A stretch of DNA of 64,000 nucleotides from Streptomyces sp. NBC_01707 (GTDB lineage: Bacteria > Actinomycetota > Actinomycetes > Streptomycetales > Streptomycetaceae). Location: contig NZ_CP109190.1 of the NCBI RefSeq assembly GCF_041438805.1, positions 2,542,001 through 2,606,000 on the forward strand. Direction: 5' to 3'. The position numbers and the translations under genes are program-made. Below are positions 42,511 to 52,198 of the stretch, one piece after another; within the stretch, counting starts at the first letter, position 1, and each line of letters starts with the position of its first letter. The notes under the pieces were generated by a model that saw nothing but the letters and a program-made list of their open reading frames with translations, ran no database searches and was not told where the DNA came from.

Positions 42511-43017
42511 ATGCGCATCCGTCCCGCCCGCCGCTCCGATCTTCCGCTGCTCCAGGAGATCGAGCGCGCCGCAGGCGAACCCTTCCGCACCCTCGCCATG
42601 TCCGCCGTCGCGGACGACGACCCGCCGCCTCTCGATCTGCTGGACGAGTACCGCAGGGCCGGCCGCGCCTGGGTGGCCGCGGACGCCGACGACCGTCCGG
42701 TCGGCTACCTGATCGCCGATCCGGTCGACGGCGCGGCCCATGTCGAGCAGGTCTCGGTCCATCCGTCCGCCGCCCGGCGCGGCGTCGGCAGCGCGCTCAT
42801 CGACCACCTCGCGCTCTGGGCGGGCGGGCGGCGGCTCGAAGCCCTCACCCTCACCACCTTCTCGCACGTCCCGTGGAACGCGCCGTACTACACGCGCCTC
42901 GGCTTCCGCACGCTGACCGAGGCCGAACTCACCGACGGGTTGCGGAAGATCAGGGCGGAGGAGGCCGAACACGGCCTGGACCGCTGGCCGAGGGTCTGCA
43001 TGCGACGCGAACTCTGA
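42511..43017 (+). CDS. GNAT-family N-acetyltransferase
   Basis: A 168-residue GCN5-related acetyltransferase. It opens IRPARRSDLPLLQEIER and has the acetyl-CoA pyrophosphate loop SAARRGVGSALIDHL (about residues 90-104). The last strands are FSHVPWNAPYYTRLGFRTL, the usual YxxLGF motif. The substrate (amine, drug or protein) is unknown. It starts 28 bases after the zinc-ribbon gene on the same strand and could be co-transcribed. Confidence 0.9.
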   Translation: MRIRPARRSDLPLLQEIERAAGEPFRTLAMSAVADDDPPPLDLLDEYRRAGRAWVAADADDRPVGYLIADPVDGAAHVEQVSVHPSAARRGVGSALIDHLALWAGGRRLEALTLTTFSHVPWNAPYYTRLGFRTLTEAELTDGLRKIRAEEAEHGLDRWPRVCMRREL

Positions 43018-43172
43018 CACGGCGACACGGTGCGGGTGCTTCCGCGCGAGCCCCCGCGCCGGCCAGGACGCGCACCCCGACGCCGCAGCGGAACCGGCCG
43101 GCAACAGCGAGTGCAATCGGTCACGTTCGGTCCTGCGGCCACAAATGTTCGGTCGCTGTCGGTGGGCGGCCG

Positions 43173-43178
43173 TAGAGT
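43173..43178 (+). promoter_or_regulatory. Candidate -10 box of a leaderless small gene
   Basis: TAGAGT ends seven bases before the ATG at 43186, the spacing at which transcription would start on or beside the start codon. A weak TTCGGT at 43148-43153 could be the -35 box. No ribosome site is present. Confidence 0.45.
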
Positions 43179-43185
43179 GGTGTGC

Positions 43186-43428
43186 ATGGTCTTAACTCCA
43201 CAACTCCCACCACCTTTCTCCCCACGAAACACCGCACAGAGCATCGGACAGTCCGCGCAGCCGACCCACCCGTCCGCCGTCGAGGCGAACGAGGCGATTC
43301 GTGCGCTCGTCGACGCACGAGCCGGCCAGGACTGGTCCTCCGTGGAGTCCGCGGCCTACGAGGTGCTGCTCGTCGAATGGGCGGCGGCCACTCGGGGCGC
43401 TGCCGGCGACATCATCGAAGCCGCCTGA
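43186..43428 (+). CDS. Small conserved hypothetical protein
   Basis: An 80-residue protein, MVLTPQLPPPFSPRNTAQS at the start, then a helical region SAVEANEAIRALVDARAGQ and SSVESAAYEVLLVEWAAAT. Codon use is typical of a real gene. It looks like one of the short conserved Streptomyces proteins with unknown role. The start is the ATG placed after a -10-like box, probably leaderless. Its stop is 28 bases from the convergent synthetase stop. Confidence 0.6.
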   Translation: MVLTPQLPPPFSPRNTAQSIGQSAQPTHPSAVEANEAIRALVDARAGQDWSSVESAAYEVLLVEWAAATRGAAGDIIEAA

Positions 43429-43456
43429 CAGCGCGCCCGTCGGCGCCGCTCCCGCC

Positions 43457-45070
43457 CTAGCCGTAGTTCTCCCGCAGTTCGATCTTCCGGACCTTCCCGC
43501 TCACCGTCATCGGGAAGCTCTCCAGGATCTGCAGCCGTCGTGGAATCTTGTAGTGCGCGAGCTGCTCGCGGCAGTACTCCGTCACCTCCTCCAGGGTCGG
43601 CGGCTGCGCCGGGTCCCGGGGGATGACGCAGGCCAGGATCTCCTCGCCGTACGTCTCGTCCGGGACACCCACCACCTGCACGTCGCCAATCTTCGGATGG
43701 CCGTAGAGGAACTCCTCGATCTCCCGCGGGTACACGTTCTCGCCACCGCGGATGATCATGTCCTTGATGCGGCCGACGATCTGTACGTAGCCGTCCTCGC
43801 GCATCACCGCGAGGTCGCCGGTATGCATCCAGCGCCCCGCGTCGATCACCTCCGCGGTCCGCTCGGGCTGCTCCCAGTAGCCGAGCATCACGCTGTAGCC
43901 GCGGGTGCAGAGCTCACCGGCCGCGCCGCGCTCCAGGGTCACGCCCGTCGCCGGGTCGACGACCTTCACCTCGACGTGCGGCATCACCCGGCCGACCGTT
44001 CCGGTGCGGCGCTCCAGGTCGTCGTCACGGCGGGTCTGGGTGGAGACCGGCGAGGTCTCCGTCATGCCGTAGCAGATGGACACCTCGTCCATGTGCATCT
44101 CGGCGACGACCCGCTTCATCACCTCGACCGGGCAGGGTGATCCGGCCATGATCCCGGTACGCAGCGAGGAGAGGTCGTACGAGGCGAAGTCCGGGTGGTT
44201 CAGCTCCGCGATGAACATGGTCGGGACGCCGTAGAGCGAGGTGCAGCGCTCCGCCTGGACCGCCGCGAGGACGGCGGCGGGTTCGAAGGCGGGGGCCGGG
44301 ATCACGATGCAGGCGCCGTGCGAGGTGATGCCGAGGTTGCCCATCACCATGCCGAAGCAGTGGTAGAAGGGAACGGGCAGGCACACCCGGTCCTGTTCCG
44401 TGTAGGCGACCATCTCCCCGACGAAATAGCCGTTGTTGAGGATGTTGTGGTGCGAGAGGGTGGCGCCCTTGGGGAAGCCCGTCGTGCCCGAGGTGTACTG
44501 GATGTTGATCGGGTCGTCGCAGGACAGCTCGGCCTCTCTGGCCGCCAGTTGTCCGGCGGTGACGCCCGCGGCCGCTGCCGTCAGCTCGTCCCAGGACGGA
44601 TCGCCGATGTAGTGCACGGTGCGCAGGGCCGGGCAGTCGGCCCGGACCTGGCCGACGAGGGCGCGGTAGTCGCTGGTGCGGTGGGCGAGCGAGGAGATCA
44701 GGAGGGAGATCCCGGCCTGACCGAGCACATACTCCAGCTCGTGCGCCCGGTAGGCCGGGTTGATGTTGACCATGACCGCGCCGATGCGGGCGGTGGCGTA
44801 CTGGACGAGCACCCACTCGGGGCAGTTGATCGCCCAGATGCCGACGCGGTCGCCCTTGGCCACTCCTGAGCCCATCAGCGCGCGCGCCAACTCGTCGACG
44901 TCGGCGCCGAATTCCGCGTACGTCCAGCGCCGCCCCGAGGCGACGTCGACAAGCGCCTCACGGTCCGGGTGCGCCTCGATCGCCCGGTCGAGATTGCGCC
45001 CGATGGTGTCGCCGAGCAGGGCCGTGGTGCTGGTGCCGCGCGCGTAGGAAAGGCCGGTCCGTCGGCTCAT
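43457..45070 (-). CDS. AMP-dependent acyl-CoA synthetase
   Basis: A 537-residue ANL-superfamily ligase activating a fatty or other carboxylic acid to its CoA thioester through an acyl-AMP. Core motifs are [18 protein letters not shown] (P-loop, about residues 178-195), [11 protein letters not shown] (about 328), [12 protein letters not shown] (about 412) and the C-terminal lysine in [17 protein letters not shown] 45070 overlaps the stop of the upstream synthetase as ATGA, which fixes the start. It belongs to the medium/long-chain AMP-binding group; exact chain length is unknown. Confidence 0.94.
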   Translation of the reverse strand: MSRRTGLSYARGTSTTALLGDTIGRNLDRAIEAHPDREALVDVASGRRWTYAEFGADVDELARALMGSGVAKGDRVGIWAINCPEWVLVQYATARIGAVMVNINPAYRAHELEYVLGQAGISLLISSLAHRTSDYRALVGQVRADCPALRTVHYIGDPSWDELTAAAAGVTAGQLAAREAELSCDDPINIQYTSGTTGFPKGATLSHHNILNNGYFVGEMVAYTEQDRVCLPVPFYHCFGMVMGNLGITSHGACIVIPAPAFEPAAVLAAVQAERCTSLYGVPTMFIAELNHPDFASYDLSSLRTGIMAGSPCPVEVMKRVVAEMHMDEVSICYGMTETSPVSTQTRRDDDLERRTGTVGRVMPHVEVKVVDPATGVTLERGAAGELCTRGYSVMLGYWEQPERTAEVIDAGRWMHTGDLAVMREDGYVQIVGRIKDMIIRGGENVYPREIEEFLYGHPKIGDVQVVGVPDETYGEEILACVIPRDPAQPPTLEEVTEYCREQLAHYKIPRRLQILESFPMTVSGKVRKIELRENYG

Positions 45071-46743
45071 CGCAGGTCCCCCTCGTCGAATTCGGTGCCG
45101 ACGCCCTCGGCCGTACGCTCGCGCAGCTCGATCCGGCGGATCTTGCCTGACACGGTCTTCGGCAGTTCGGCGAATTCCAGCCGGCGGATCCGCTTGTACG
45201 GCGCGAGCACCGCCCGCGAGTGTGCGAAGAGCACCTTGGCGGTGTCCGGGCCGGGCTCCCAGCCCTCCGCGAGCACGACGTACGCCTTCGGGACCGCGAG
45301 CCGGACCGGGTCGGGCGCGGGCACGACCGCGGCCTCGGCGACCGCCTCGTGCTCCAGCAGGGCGCTCTCCAGCTCGAACGGCGAGATCTTGTAGTCGGAT
45401 GCCTTGAAGACGTCGTCGGCACGGCCGACATACGTGATGTAGCCGTCCTCGTCGCGGGAGCCGATGTCGCCGGTGCGGTAGTAGCCGCCGGCCATCGCCT
45501 CGGCCGTACGGTCCGGGTCGCCGTGGTATCCGGTCATCAGGCCGATCGGACGGTCCGAGAGATCGAGGGAGATCTCGCCCTCCGTCGCGCCGGGCCGGCC
45601 GGTGACCGGGTCCAGGAGCTCCACCTTGAAGCCGGGGCTCGGCCGCCCCATGGAACCCGACTTCAGCAGCTGGCCGGGGGTGTTGGCGACCTGGACGGCC
45701 GTCTCGGTCTGGCCGAATCCGTCCCGGATGGTGACGCCCCATGCGCGCCGGACGGTCTCGATGACCTCGGGGTTCAGCGGTTCGCCCGCCGCGACGACCT
45801 CGCGCGGCGGGGTCCTCAGCTGGGAGAGGTCGGCCTGGATCAGCATCCGCCAGACGGTGGGCGGGGCGCAGAAGCTGGTGACGCCCGAGCGGTCCATCTC
45901 GGCCATCAGCCGGCCCGCGTCGAACCGGGTGTAGTTGAAGATGAAGACGGTCGCCTCGGCGCTCCACGGCGCGAAGAGGTTCGACCAGGCGTGCTTGGCC
46001 CAGCCCGGCGAGGAAATGTTGAGGTGGACGTCTCCGGGCCTGAGACCGATCCAGTACATCGTCGACAGGTGCCCCACGGGGTACGAGACATGGGTGTGCT
46101 CGACCAGCTTGGGGCTGGCGGTCGTGCCGGACGTGAAGTACAGCATCAGCGGTTCGTCGGCGTCGGTCTCCCGGTCCGCCTCGAAACTCTCCGGCTGCTC
46201 GTCGGCGCCGGTGTACGAATGCCAGCCCTCGACCTCGCCGCCGACGGCGAGCCGCGTGTAGTCACCGGGCACCTCGTCGAACTTCGCGGCGTCCGCGTCC
46301 CGCACGATCACATGGCGGACCCGGCCACGGTCCACCCGGTCACGCAGATCGACGGGGCCGAGGAGCGGGGTGGCGGGGATGACGACCGCGCGCAGCTTCA
46401 TGGCGGCGAGGGCCGTCTCCCACAGTTCGACCTGGTTGCCCAGCATGACGAGGATCCGGTCACCGGCGCGTACCCCCTGGGCACGCAGCCAGTTCGCCGC
46501 CTGATTGGAGCGGGCGGACATCCGGGCGAAGGACGCCTCGGTGCGCCGGCCGTCCTCCTCCACGATGTGCAGAGCGGTGCGGTCGTTGTTCTCGGCGATG
46601 ACGTCGAACCAGTCGAGCGCCCAGTTGAAATGGTCGGTCCGGGGCCAGCGGAAACCCTCGTAGGCCGCCGCGTAGTCCGCGCGGTGCTGCAGCAGAAAGT
46701 CCCGGGCGGCCCGAAACGTTTCCGTCGCGTTCGTTGCCGACAT
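45067..46743 (-). CDS. AMP-dependent acyl-CoA synthetase, medium-chain/benzoate type
   Basis: A 558-residue ANL-superfamily ligase. It has [18 protein letters not shown] (about residues 198-215), [10 protein letters not shown] (about 340), [16 protein letters not shown] (about 422) and the C-terminal [14 protein letters not shown] with the catalytic lysine. The pattern fits medium-chain acyl-CoA synthetases (ACSM-like). GAGGAGGGC precedes the ATG. It is followed by a second, different synthetase with an ATGA overlap. The pair is divergent from the GAF/LuxR regulator, which likely controls it. Confidence 0.93.
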   Translation of the reverse strand: MSATNATETFRAARDFLLQHRADYAAAYEGFRWPRTDHFNWALDWFDVIAENNDRTALHIVEEDGRRTEASFARMSARSNQAANWLRAQGVRAGDRILVMLGNQVELWETALAAMKLRAVVIPATPLLGPVDLRDRVDRGRVRHVIVRDADAAKFDEVPGDYTRLAVGGEVEGWHSYTGADEQPESFEADRETDADEPLMLYFTSGTTASPKLVEHTHVSYPVGHLSTMYWIGLRPGDVHLNISSPGWAKHAWSNLFAPWSAEATVFIFNYTRFDAGRLMAEMDRSGVTSFCAPPTVWRMLIQADLSQLRTPPREVVAAGEPLNPEVIETVRRAWGVTIRDGFGQTETAVQVANTPGQLLKSGSMGRPSPGFKVELLDPVTGRPGATEGEISLDLSDRPIGLMTGYHGDPDRTAEAMAGGYYRTGDIGSRDEDGYITYVGRADDVFKASDYKISPFELESALLEHEAVAEAAVVPAPDPVRLAVPKAYVVLAEGWEPGPDTAKVLFAHSRAVLAPYKRIRRLEFAELPKTVSGKIRRIELRERTAEGVGTEFDEGDLR

Positions 46744-46853
46744 GTGCCCTCCTCATTGCGGACCGGACCGGTCACTTAACATCATGAAAACAGTGACCCA
46801 GGTCTCACCACCCCCGAACGGGGGTACAGAGGGCGGGGCAGAGAGGCGACAGC

Positions 46854-47696
46854 GTGCCGGAACCGGTCGATACGGTCGAGATGCAAGCGGCGCTGCTGCG
46901 GCTGCGCCGGACGAGCGGACTGCCCGTCACGTTCGGCGGACTGCTCTCGGACCCGCGCCACGCCAGGATCGTGGAACTCAACGGTGCGCAGACCACCGCG
47001 CTGCGCGGGCTCGTCATATCGGCCGGCAGCGGGCTCGGCGGCAAGTCGATCGCCCTGTCGCGGCCGTGCGCGGTGACCGACTACCCGTCGTCGCGGCACA
47101 TCAGCCACGAGTACGACACCGCGGTCGCCGCGGAGGGCCTGCGCTCGGTGGTCGCGGTGCCCGTCGTCGTACGCCGGAGGGTACGGGGCGTGCTGTACGG
47201 GGCGCTGCGTGAGCCGCTCACCCTCGGGGACCGTATGTTCGACGCGGCGGTCGCGGCGGCCCGCGACGTGGAGCAGGCCCTTGTCGTCCGCGACGAGGTG
47301 CAGCAGCTGCTGTCCGTCACCCGTGACCAGGTGACGGATCCCCGGGCCGCTCCGGGGGCCTGGGAGGACGTCCGCGAGGCGCATCGTGAACTGCGCGCGC
47401 TCGCCCCCAAGGTGACCGACCCGGCGTTGCGCGAGGAGCTGCTCTCGGTGTGCGCGCGGCTGGCCTCGGCGTCCGGGACGCAGGAGCCGCACGCCCGGGA
47501 GGTGCTGCTGGCGCCGCGCGAGGTCGATGTCCTCGCCTGTGTGGCATCGGGTGCGACCAACGCCGTGGCAGCCGGCCGGCTGGGCCTTCGACCGGAGACG
47601 GTGAAGGGCTATCTGCGCTCGGCGATGCGGAAGCTGGGGGCGCACACCCGGCTGGAAGCGGTGGTCGCCGCGCGCCGGGCGGGGCTGCTGCCGTAG
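46854..47696 (+). CDS. GAF-domain LuxR-family regulator
   Basis: A 280-residue transcription factor. The N-terminal half resembles a GAF sensor domain (about residues 20-145, with RSVVAVPVVVRRRVRGVLYGAL). The C-terminus is a LuxR helix-turn-helix: LAPREVDVLACVASG, then TNAVAAGRLGLRPETVKGYL. GTG 46854 follows GAGAGG. There is no receiver domain, so it probably senses a ligand such as an acyl compound directly. It is divergently placed to the two synthetase genes, with 110 bases between, the usual position of a local regulator. Confidence 0.88.
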   Translation: MPEPVDTVEMQAALLRLRRTSGLPVTFGGLLSDPRHARIVELNGAQTTALRGLVISAGSGLGGKSIALSRPCAVTDYPSSRHISHEYDTAVAAEGLRSVVAVPVVVRRRVRGVLYGALREPLTLGDRMFDAAVAAARDVEQALVVRDEVQQLLSVTRDQVTDPRAAPGAWEDVREAHRELRALAPKVTDPALREELLSVCARLASASGTQEPHAREVLLAPREVDVLACVASGATNAVAAGRLGLRPETVKGYLRSAMRKLGAHTRLEAVVAARRAGLLP

Positions 47697-47821
47697 ACCG
47701 ACCGGCGCATGGCGAGGCCCGCCTCTCTGCGCCGGTCGTTCCTGGCCGCGTGTCTGACGGTCGCGTGTCTGACGTCGGCGGGGGCCTCTGCCGTAGCGTC
47801 GGGGCCGAGGGGGTGACGGAC

Positions 47822-48469
47822 ATGGTGTCCACGCATCAATATCTCGCCTTCGCGGCGATGTCCCTGCTGGTGATCGTGATTCCGGGGCCGAGCGTGCTCT
47901 TCGTGATCGGCCGGGCACTGGCCCACGGCCGCCGCACCGCGCTGGCCACGGTGCTGGGCAATGTCGTCGGCTCGTACGGCCTGGTGGTGGCGGTCGCGCT
48001 GGGGATCGGTTCGCTGGTGGAGCGCTCGGCGGCGGTCTTCGTGGCCGTGAAGCTGGCAGGTGCGGCGTATCTGGTCCTCCTGGGGGTGCAGGCGTTCCGG
48101 CACCGCAAGGAGATGAAGCTGGGGGCCGTCCATGCGTCGTCGGAAAGGCCGGCGCGTGGTGATCTGCGGACGGCGGCGGACGGTGTGGTCGTCGGTGTCA
48201 CCAACCCCAAGGGAATCGTCTTCTTCGCCGCCGTGCTCCCCCAGTTCGTGGATCCGTCGGCGGGTCATCTCCCGGCCCAGATGTTGCTGTTGGGCCTGGT
48301 TCCGATCGCCATCGGTCTCGTGACGGACACGCTCTGGGGGCTCGGCGCCTCGGCCGCCCGGAGTTGGTTCGCCCGGTCGGACCGACGGCTGTCGCTGATC
48401 GGCGGGGCGGGTGGCTTCGCCATGATCGGCCTGGGCGTGACGGTGGCGGCGACGGGCCGCGCCGACTGA
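47822..48469 (+). CDS. LysE/RhtB-family amino acid exporter
   Basis: A 215-residue membrane protein with six hydrophobic helices. It opens with YLAFAAMSLLVIVIPGPSVLFVIGRALAHG, whose PGPSVLFV is the LysE-family signature, and has GVTNPKGIVFFAAVLPQFVDP (about residue 130), a second signature. It exports amino acids or homoserine lactone-like compounds. ATG 47822 follows GAGGGGGTGACGGAC. Between the previous stop and this gene a 15-base direct repeat (GCGTGTCTGACG twice) is visible. Confidence 0.9.
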   Translation: MVSTHQYLAFAAMSLLVIVIPGPSVLFVIGRALAHGRRTALATVLGNVVGSYGLVVAVALGIGSLVERSAAVFVAVKLAGAAYLVLLGVQAFRHRKEMKLGAVHASSERPARGDLRTAADGVVVGVTNPKGIVFFAAVLPQFVDPSAGHLPAQMLLLGLVPIAIGLVTDTLWGLGASAARSWFARSDRRLSLIGGAGGFAMIGLGVTVAATGRAD

Positions 48470-48476
48470 ACCCGGT

Positions 48477-49646
48477 TCACCGCCCGAAGTCGATGAACGG
48501 CCCGAACCGGACGTCGTGCACGGGTGCCCGCGTGGTCGCCATCGTGGCGAGCATCCGCAGCCCTTCCTCCGTAACGGCGTCGCGCTCGGCCCGGCTGAGC
48601 TTCCCCAGCGCCTGCACGGTGACGATCTCCTCGCCGCCGGGCTTCCCGCCGGACTTCGTGCCGGGCGCGCCGAATCGCCAGATCGCGGCGAGGGACCCGT
48701 CGACCAGCACGGTTCCGTACGCCTGGTTGCCGTTCCCGTTGCGTCCCCGGTACTGCGGTGGGATGACGCGCGTACGGTCGGCGTGGCCGAGCAGCACGTT
48801 GTCGAACTCGGGCAGGAAGCGCGGCGGGGCAGGGGTGTCCGCGTCGGGGCGCGGGGCGTCCGGCAGGTCGAAGAGCTCGACGCCGTTCTCGTCGCGGAAG
48901 GTGATCAGCTGCGGCCGCAGCCGTTCGAAGGCTTCCCGCAGCCGGGTCAGCCCCGCCCACATCTGCATGTCCTTCACGGAGGCGGGGCCGAACGCCCCGA
49001 GGTAGCGCAGCACGGTCGCGTCGGGTGTGGGCGTCGGCTCCGCCGGCCGGCCGAGCCAGTGCTCCACGGTGGTCAGCGCGACCTGGCCGCTGCGGCCCCA
49101 CAGCCCGCGCGGGGTGACCTGGACCAGGGGCAGGACGCAGCGGGCTGCCACGGTCAGGGCCTGCGGGTCGGCGTCCGGCCACTCGGCGAGCAGCACCTCG
49201 CGCATCTCCTTCGGGGTACGGGGCCGTTCCTCGACAAGCTCCCGGCCGAGCGCCGCGAGCCGGCCCGGATCCACACCGACGAGCCCGTCGCGGAACATCT
49301 TCAGCTCCCGGTCGCGGGCCGGCTGGACCAGCGGGCGCAGGGTGAGCGCGTCGTCGGCGGTGTGGGTGTGGATGGTGGACCGCAGGGTGACGATACGGAC
49401 CACCTCGCGGGACTCCATCAGCCCGGAGAGCTCGGCGGGGTCGAAGCCTTCGAGCCGGGCGAAGAGCTGGTGGTAGGGCGGCTTGGTGTTCTGTGCCTGG
49501 AGCCCGACGAGATGCCCGACGGCGTCCCTCGCGGACATCGGGCTCCGGCGCAGGAGCAGTTGGCGCGCCAGGGTGGCGCGGCCCAGTGCGCGGGGCGACA
49601 GCACGGGGGACGAGGCGGGTGCGGCGGTGTGCGTCTTCGCGGCCAT
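48477..49646 (-). CDS. HTH_42 (winged-helix) DNA-binding family protein
   Basis: A 389-residue protein of the DUF1006/YcaQ-like HTH_42 family. Visible features are LARQLLLRRSPMSARDAVGHLVGLQAQ (about residues 23-49, start motif), LRSTIHTHTADDALTLRPLV and the C-terminal FLPEFDNVLLGHADRTRVIP (about 270). Relatives include DNA-crosslink glycosylases such as AlkX/YcaQ and the Streptomyces AlkZ type that protect against alkylating antibiotics. The AlkZ QxQ active-site motif matches the QAQ in GLQAQ, so glycosylase activity is possible. The convergent neighbour is the LysE gene. Confidence 0.82.
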   Translation of the reverse strand: MAAKTHTAAPASSPVLSPRALGRATLARQLLLRRSPMSARDAVGHLVGLQAQNTKPPYHQLFARLEGFDPAELSGLMESREVVRIVTLRSTIHTHTADDALTLRPLVQPARDRELKMFRDGLVGVDPGRLAALGRELVEERPRTPKEMREVLLAEWPDADPQALTVAARCVLPLVQVTPRGLWGRSGQVALTTVEHWLGRPAEPTPTPDATVLRYLGAFGPASVKDMQMWAGLTRLREAFERLRPQLITFRDENGVELFDLPDAPRPDADTPAPPRFLPEFDNVLLGHADRTRVIPPQYRGRNGNGNQAYGTVLVDGSLAAIWRFGAPGTKSGGKPGGEEIVTVQALGKLSRAERDAVTEEGLRMLATMATTRAPVHDVRFGPFIDFGR

Positions 49647-49773
49647 GAACGGCACGCTACGCGGACTTGCGGACAGCTTCGGTCCGCGACTGCGTATCCC
49701 ATCTCTCCTTGGGCCGCCGCACCGACGACGGCAGGACCCGGGATTGTGGGCGGACCGCCCGCATCATGGTCCG

Positions 49774-50655
49774 GTGATCAGTGTCCTGTTCGCCATCCTG
49801 ACCGCACTCAGCAACGGCGCCGCCTCTGTGCTGCAACGCCGCGCCGCCCGCTCGGTACCCGACACCGAGGCGATGCGTCTGTCGCTGATCGGCCATCTGC
49901 TGCGCCAGAAGGTGTGGCTGGCCGGGATCGGCCTGGTGATCGTCGCCGCCGTCTGCCAGGCCACTGCGCTGGCCACCGGCCCGATCTCGGTGGTCCAGCC
50001 GATCTTCGTGATCGAGCTGCCGGCGACGCTGCTGCTGGCCGGGTTCGTGATGCGGGTCCGGGTGCCCCGTGCGGTCTGGTACGGGGTGGCTGCCGTGACG
50101 TTCGGACTGGCCCTCGGCATGGCCTCCGCCGCGCCGGGCGGCGGAAGTTCCTCGGTGCGGGGCGCGGCATGGATCCCGGCACTGGTCCTGACGGGGATCT
50201 TCGAGGCGGCGCTGATCGCCGGAGCACGGTCCGCCCGCGGCAACGCCCGTGGGGCGCTGCTCGGTCTGGCCGCCGCATGCGGGTACGCGCTCACCGCCGC
50301 CCTGATGAAGGACGCCATGGGGCAGCTCGGCGACGGTGGCGGGGCAGCCGCGCTCATGACGTCCTGGCAGCTGTACGCCACCGCCGCCGCCGGGGTGGGA
50401 TCGTTGTTCCTCCTTCAGAACGCCCTGCAGGCGGGCACCCTGGTCGCCGTACAGCCGATGCTGACGCTGGGCGACGCGGTGATCAGCATCCTGTACGGCG
50501 TGACCCTGTTCGGCGAGCATCTGCGTACCGACTGGTGGCTGCTGCCCGAACTGGCTGCGCTCACCCTGATCGCCCTGGGTTGCGTCGAACTGGCCCGCTC
50601 GCCGCTGGCAATCGGTAACGCGGTACCGCCGTCGCGCGGCACCCGCGTGAAGTGA
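49774..50655 (+). CDS. EamA/DMT-family membrane protein
   Basis: A 293-residue membrane protein with about nine or ten hydrophobic helices. It begins ISVLFAILTALSNGAASVLQRRAA and contains QPIFVIELPATLLLAGFVM and VQPMLTLGDAVISILYGVTLFGEHLR, the second EamA-type repeat. Unlike many EamA proteins the second half is separated by a Gly-rich stretch (GGGSSSVRG). GTG 49774 is the start matching the first helix; ribosome site weak. Substrate unknown. Confidence 0.85.
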   Translation: MISVLFAILTALSNGAASVLQRRAARSVPDTEAMRLSLIGHLLRQKVWLAGIGLVIVAAVCQATALATGPISVVQPIFVIELPATLLLAGFVMRVRVPRAVWYGVAAVTFGLALGMASAAPGGGSSSVRGAAWIPALVLTGIFEAALIAGARSARGNARGALLGLAAACGYALTAALMKDAMGQLGDGGGAAALMTSWQLYATAAAGVGSLFLLQNALQAGTLVAVQPMLTLGDAVISILYGVTLFGEHLRTDWWLLPELAALTLIALGCVELARSPLAIGNAVPPSRGTRVK

Positions 50656-50683
50656 TGGCCCGCCCGCCGGGAGGTGAGGCTCC

Positions 50684-51601
50684 TCAGGCGGTCTGTCCGG
50701 ATCCCGACCCTGTACCGGAAGCGGCCTTGATGCCCTTCGTGATCTCGTCCATCACCGAGAGCGAGGGCGCCTTGGAGCTGATGTCGAAGCCGGAGCGCAC
50801 GACCACCAGCATGTCCGCGGCGTGTGGGGACGGGAGGACCAGCGACTGCACGTACCCGTCGTCGCCCTTCTTCGTGACCACCTTCCAGCGCACCAGATAG
50901 CCCTTCTGGCCGGCGACGGTGACCGGCTCGGACTTGAGCTGCTGGTGCGAGCTGATGGCGCCGTAGGCCTTGCCGCCGTACGACTCCTTGGCGTTGACGG
51001 AGATGTCCGCCTTGGCCGCCGCCTCCGCCGTGCTCGCCGTGATCTTGAGCGCCTGGGCCGGGGCGGCGAACACTCCGCCTCGCTCGCACTTCTGCGAGGT
51101 GTCGGCCGGGCAGGTGTACGTGCCGGTGCTCACCGACGCACCGATCGTGGCCGACTGCCCCTTCCAGCCGTCCGGCACCGGAAGGCTTACGCCGCTCATC
51201 ACGTCCGTCACATAGCCGTCCTCGGACGGCGGCTGCTGCGGTTGCTGCTGGTCGGGCGCCGGGCTCCGGCCACCGTCGCCGGGACCACCCCGGCCGCCCC
51301 GGCCGTCCTGCCCGCCGGAAGGACTGGGCGCGGGCGACGCGGCGTCGGAGGAGGTGTTCTTCGTACGGCCGGAGTCGTCGGTCAGCATCAGGACACCGCC
51401 CGCAATGGCGGCGAGGACCACCACACCCGCGGTGACGCCGACCCCGATCCGGATCCGGCGGCGCCGGACGGCCGCAGGCGGCATGCGGAGCTGGTCGGTC
51501 CAGCGGCTCCCGTCCCACCAGCGTTCCTGAACGGGGCCTGTTCCTGTGTACCCGGGGTCCGTATGCCAGCCGGGAGGGCTCATCTCGGTCACGACGTCCA
51601 C
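50684..51601 (-). CDS. DUF2510 domain membrane protein
   Basis: A 305-residue protein. The DUF2510 domain is at the N-terminus (PPGWHTDPGYTGTGPVQERW and WWDGSRWTDQLR). One transmembrane helix follows (IGVGVTAGVVVLAAIAGGVL). Then comes a disordered Ser/Pro/Gly/Gln linker and a 160-residue exported domain, with the pair CPADTSQKC probably forming a disulfide. GTG 51601 has GGAGGG eight bases upstream. These proteins occur across actinobacteria with unknown role. It is convergent with the EamA gene. Confidence 0.85.
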   Translation of the reverse strand: MDVVTEMSPPGWHTDPGYTGTGPVQERWWDGSRWTDQLRMPPAAVRRRRIRIGVGVTAGVVVLAAIAGGVLMLTDDSGRTKNTSSDAASPAPSPSGGQDGRGGRGGPGDGGRSPAPDQQQPQQPPSEDGYVTDVMSGVSLPVPDGWKGQSATIGASVSTGTYTCPADTSQKCERGGVFAAPAQALKITASTAEAAAKADISVNAKESYGGKAYGAISSHQQLKSEPVTVAGQKGYLVRWKVVTKKGDDGYVQSLVLPSPHAADMLVVVRSGFDISSKAPSLSVMDEITKGIKAASGTGSGSGQTA

Positions 51602-51822
51602 CGTAGAGGCCCTCCGTGAAAATCAGATGAAACCGGTCCGCCGAATCCGGCCGTGCCCCTCCCTCGTGGGGCTCCCTCCGACGACCGTCCGACCGTGACC
51701 GGGGAAATGTCGACCATGACCTGGGAGGTAATCGACGCCTTCTCCCCCGTCGGACATCGTGTTCCTCACGAGCGGCACAGGAGCTCGGTCGCAGGGCCGG
51801 GACATGACGGAAGGACAGCACG

Positions 51823-52191
51823 ATGACCGCATACGAGGACGCCGTCCGGCGCTACTTCGTCGCCTGGAACGCAGCGACGCCCGAGGACCTCGCCAAGGCC
51901 GTCGCAGCCGCGTTCACCGAGGACGCCACCTACACCGACCCGCTGGCCGACGTACGCGGCCACGACGGGCTCGCCGCCGCGATCAGTGGTGCCCGTCAGC
52001 AGTTCCCGGGCTTCGAGTTCAAGCTGACCGGCACCCCCGACGGGCACCACGACATCGTCCGTTTCAGCTGGGACCTGGTCTCCACCGCCGACGGTACGGC
52101 GCCCGCCGCCGGGTCCGACGTCATCACCCTCGACGACGACGGGCGCATCAGCTCCGTCAGCGGCTTCCTGGACCGGGTACCCGGCGCCTGA
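51823..52191 (+). CDS. SnoaL-like/NTF2-fold protein
   Basis: A 122-residue NTF2-fold protein. It starts MTAYEDAVRRYFVAWNAATP, with EDATYTDPLADVRGHDGLAA (about residues 36-55), FEFKLTGTPDGHHDIVRFSW and the terminal GRISSVSGFLDRVPG, the usual SnoaL/ketosteroid-isomerase layout. GGAAGGAC precedes the ATG. It could be a small isomerase, a cyclase-like protein or of structural use. It converges on the operon for monooxygenase and exporter, whose last gene ends eight bases away. Confidence 0.85.
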   Translation: MTAYEDAVRRYFVAWNAATPEDLAKAVAAAFTEDATYTDPLADVRGHDGLAAAISGARQQFPGFEFKLTGTPDGHHDIVRFSWDLVSTADGTAPAAGSDVITLDDDGRISSVSGFLDRVPGA

Positions 52192-52198
52192 GCGGGCG

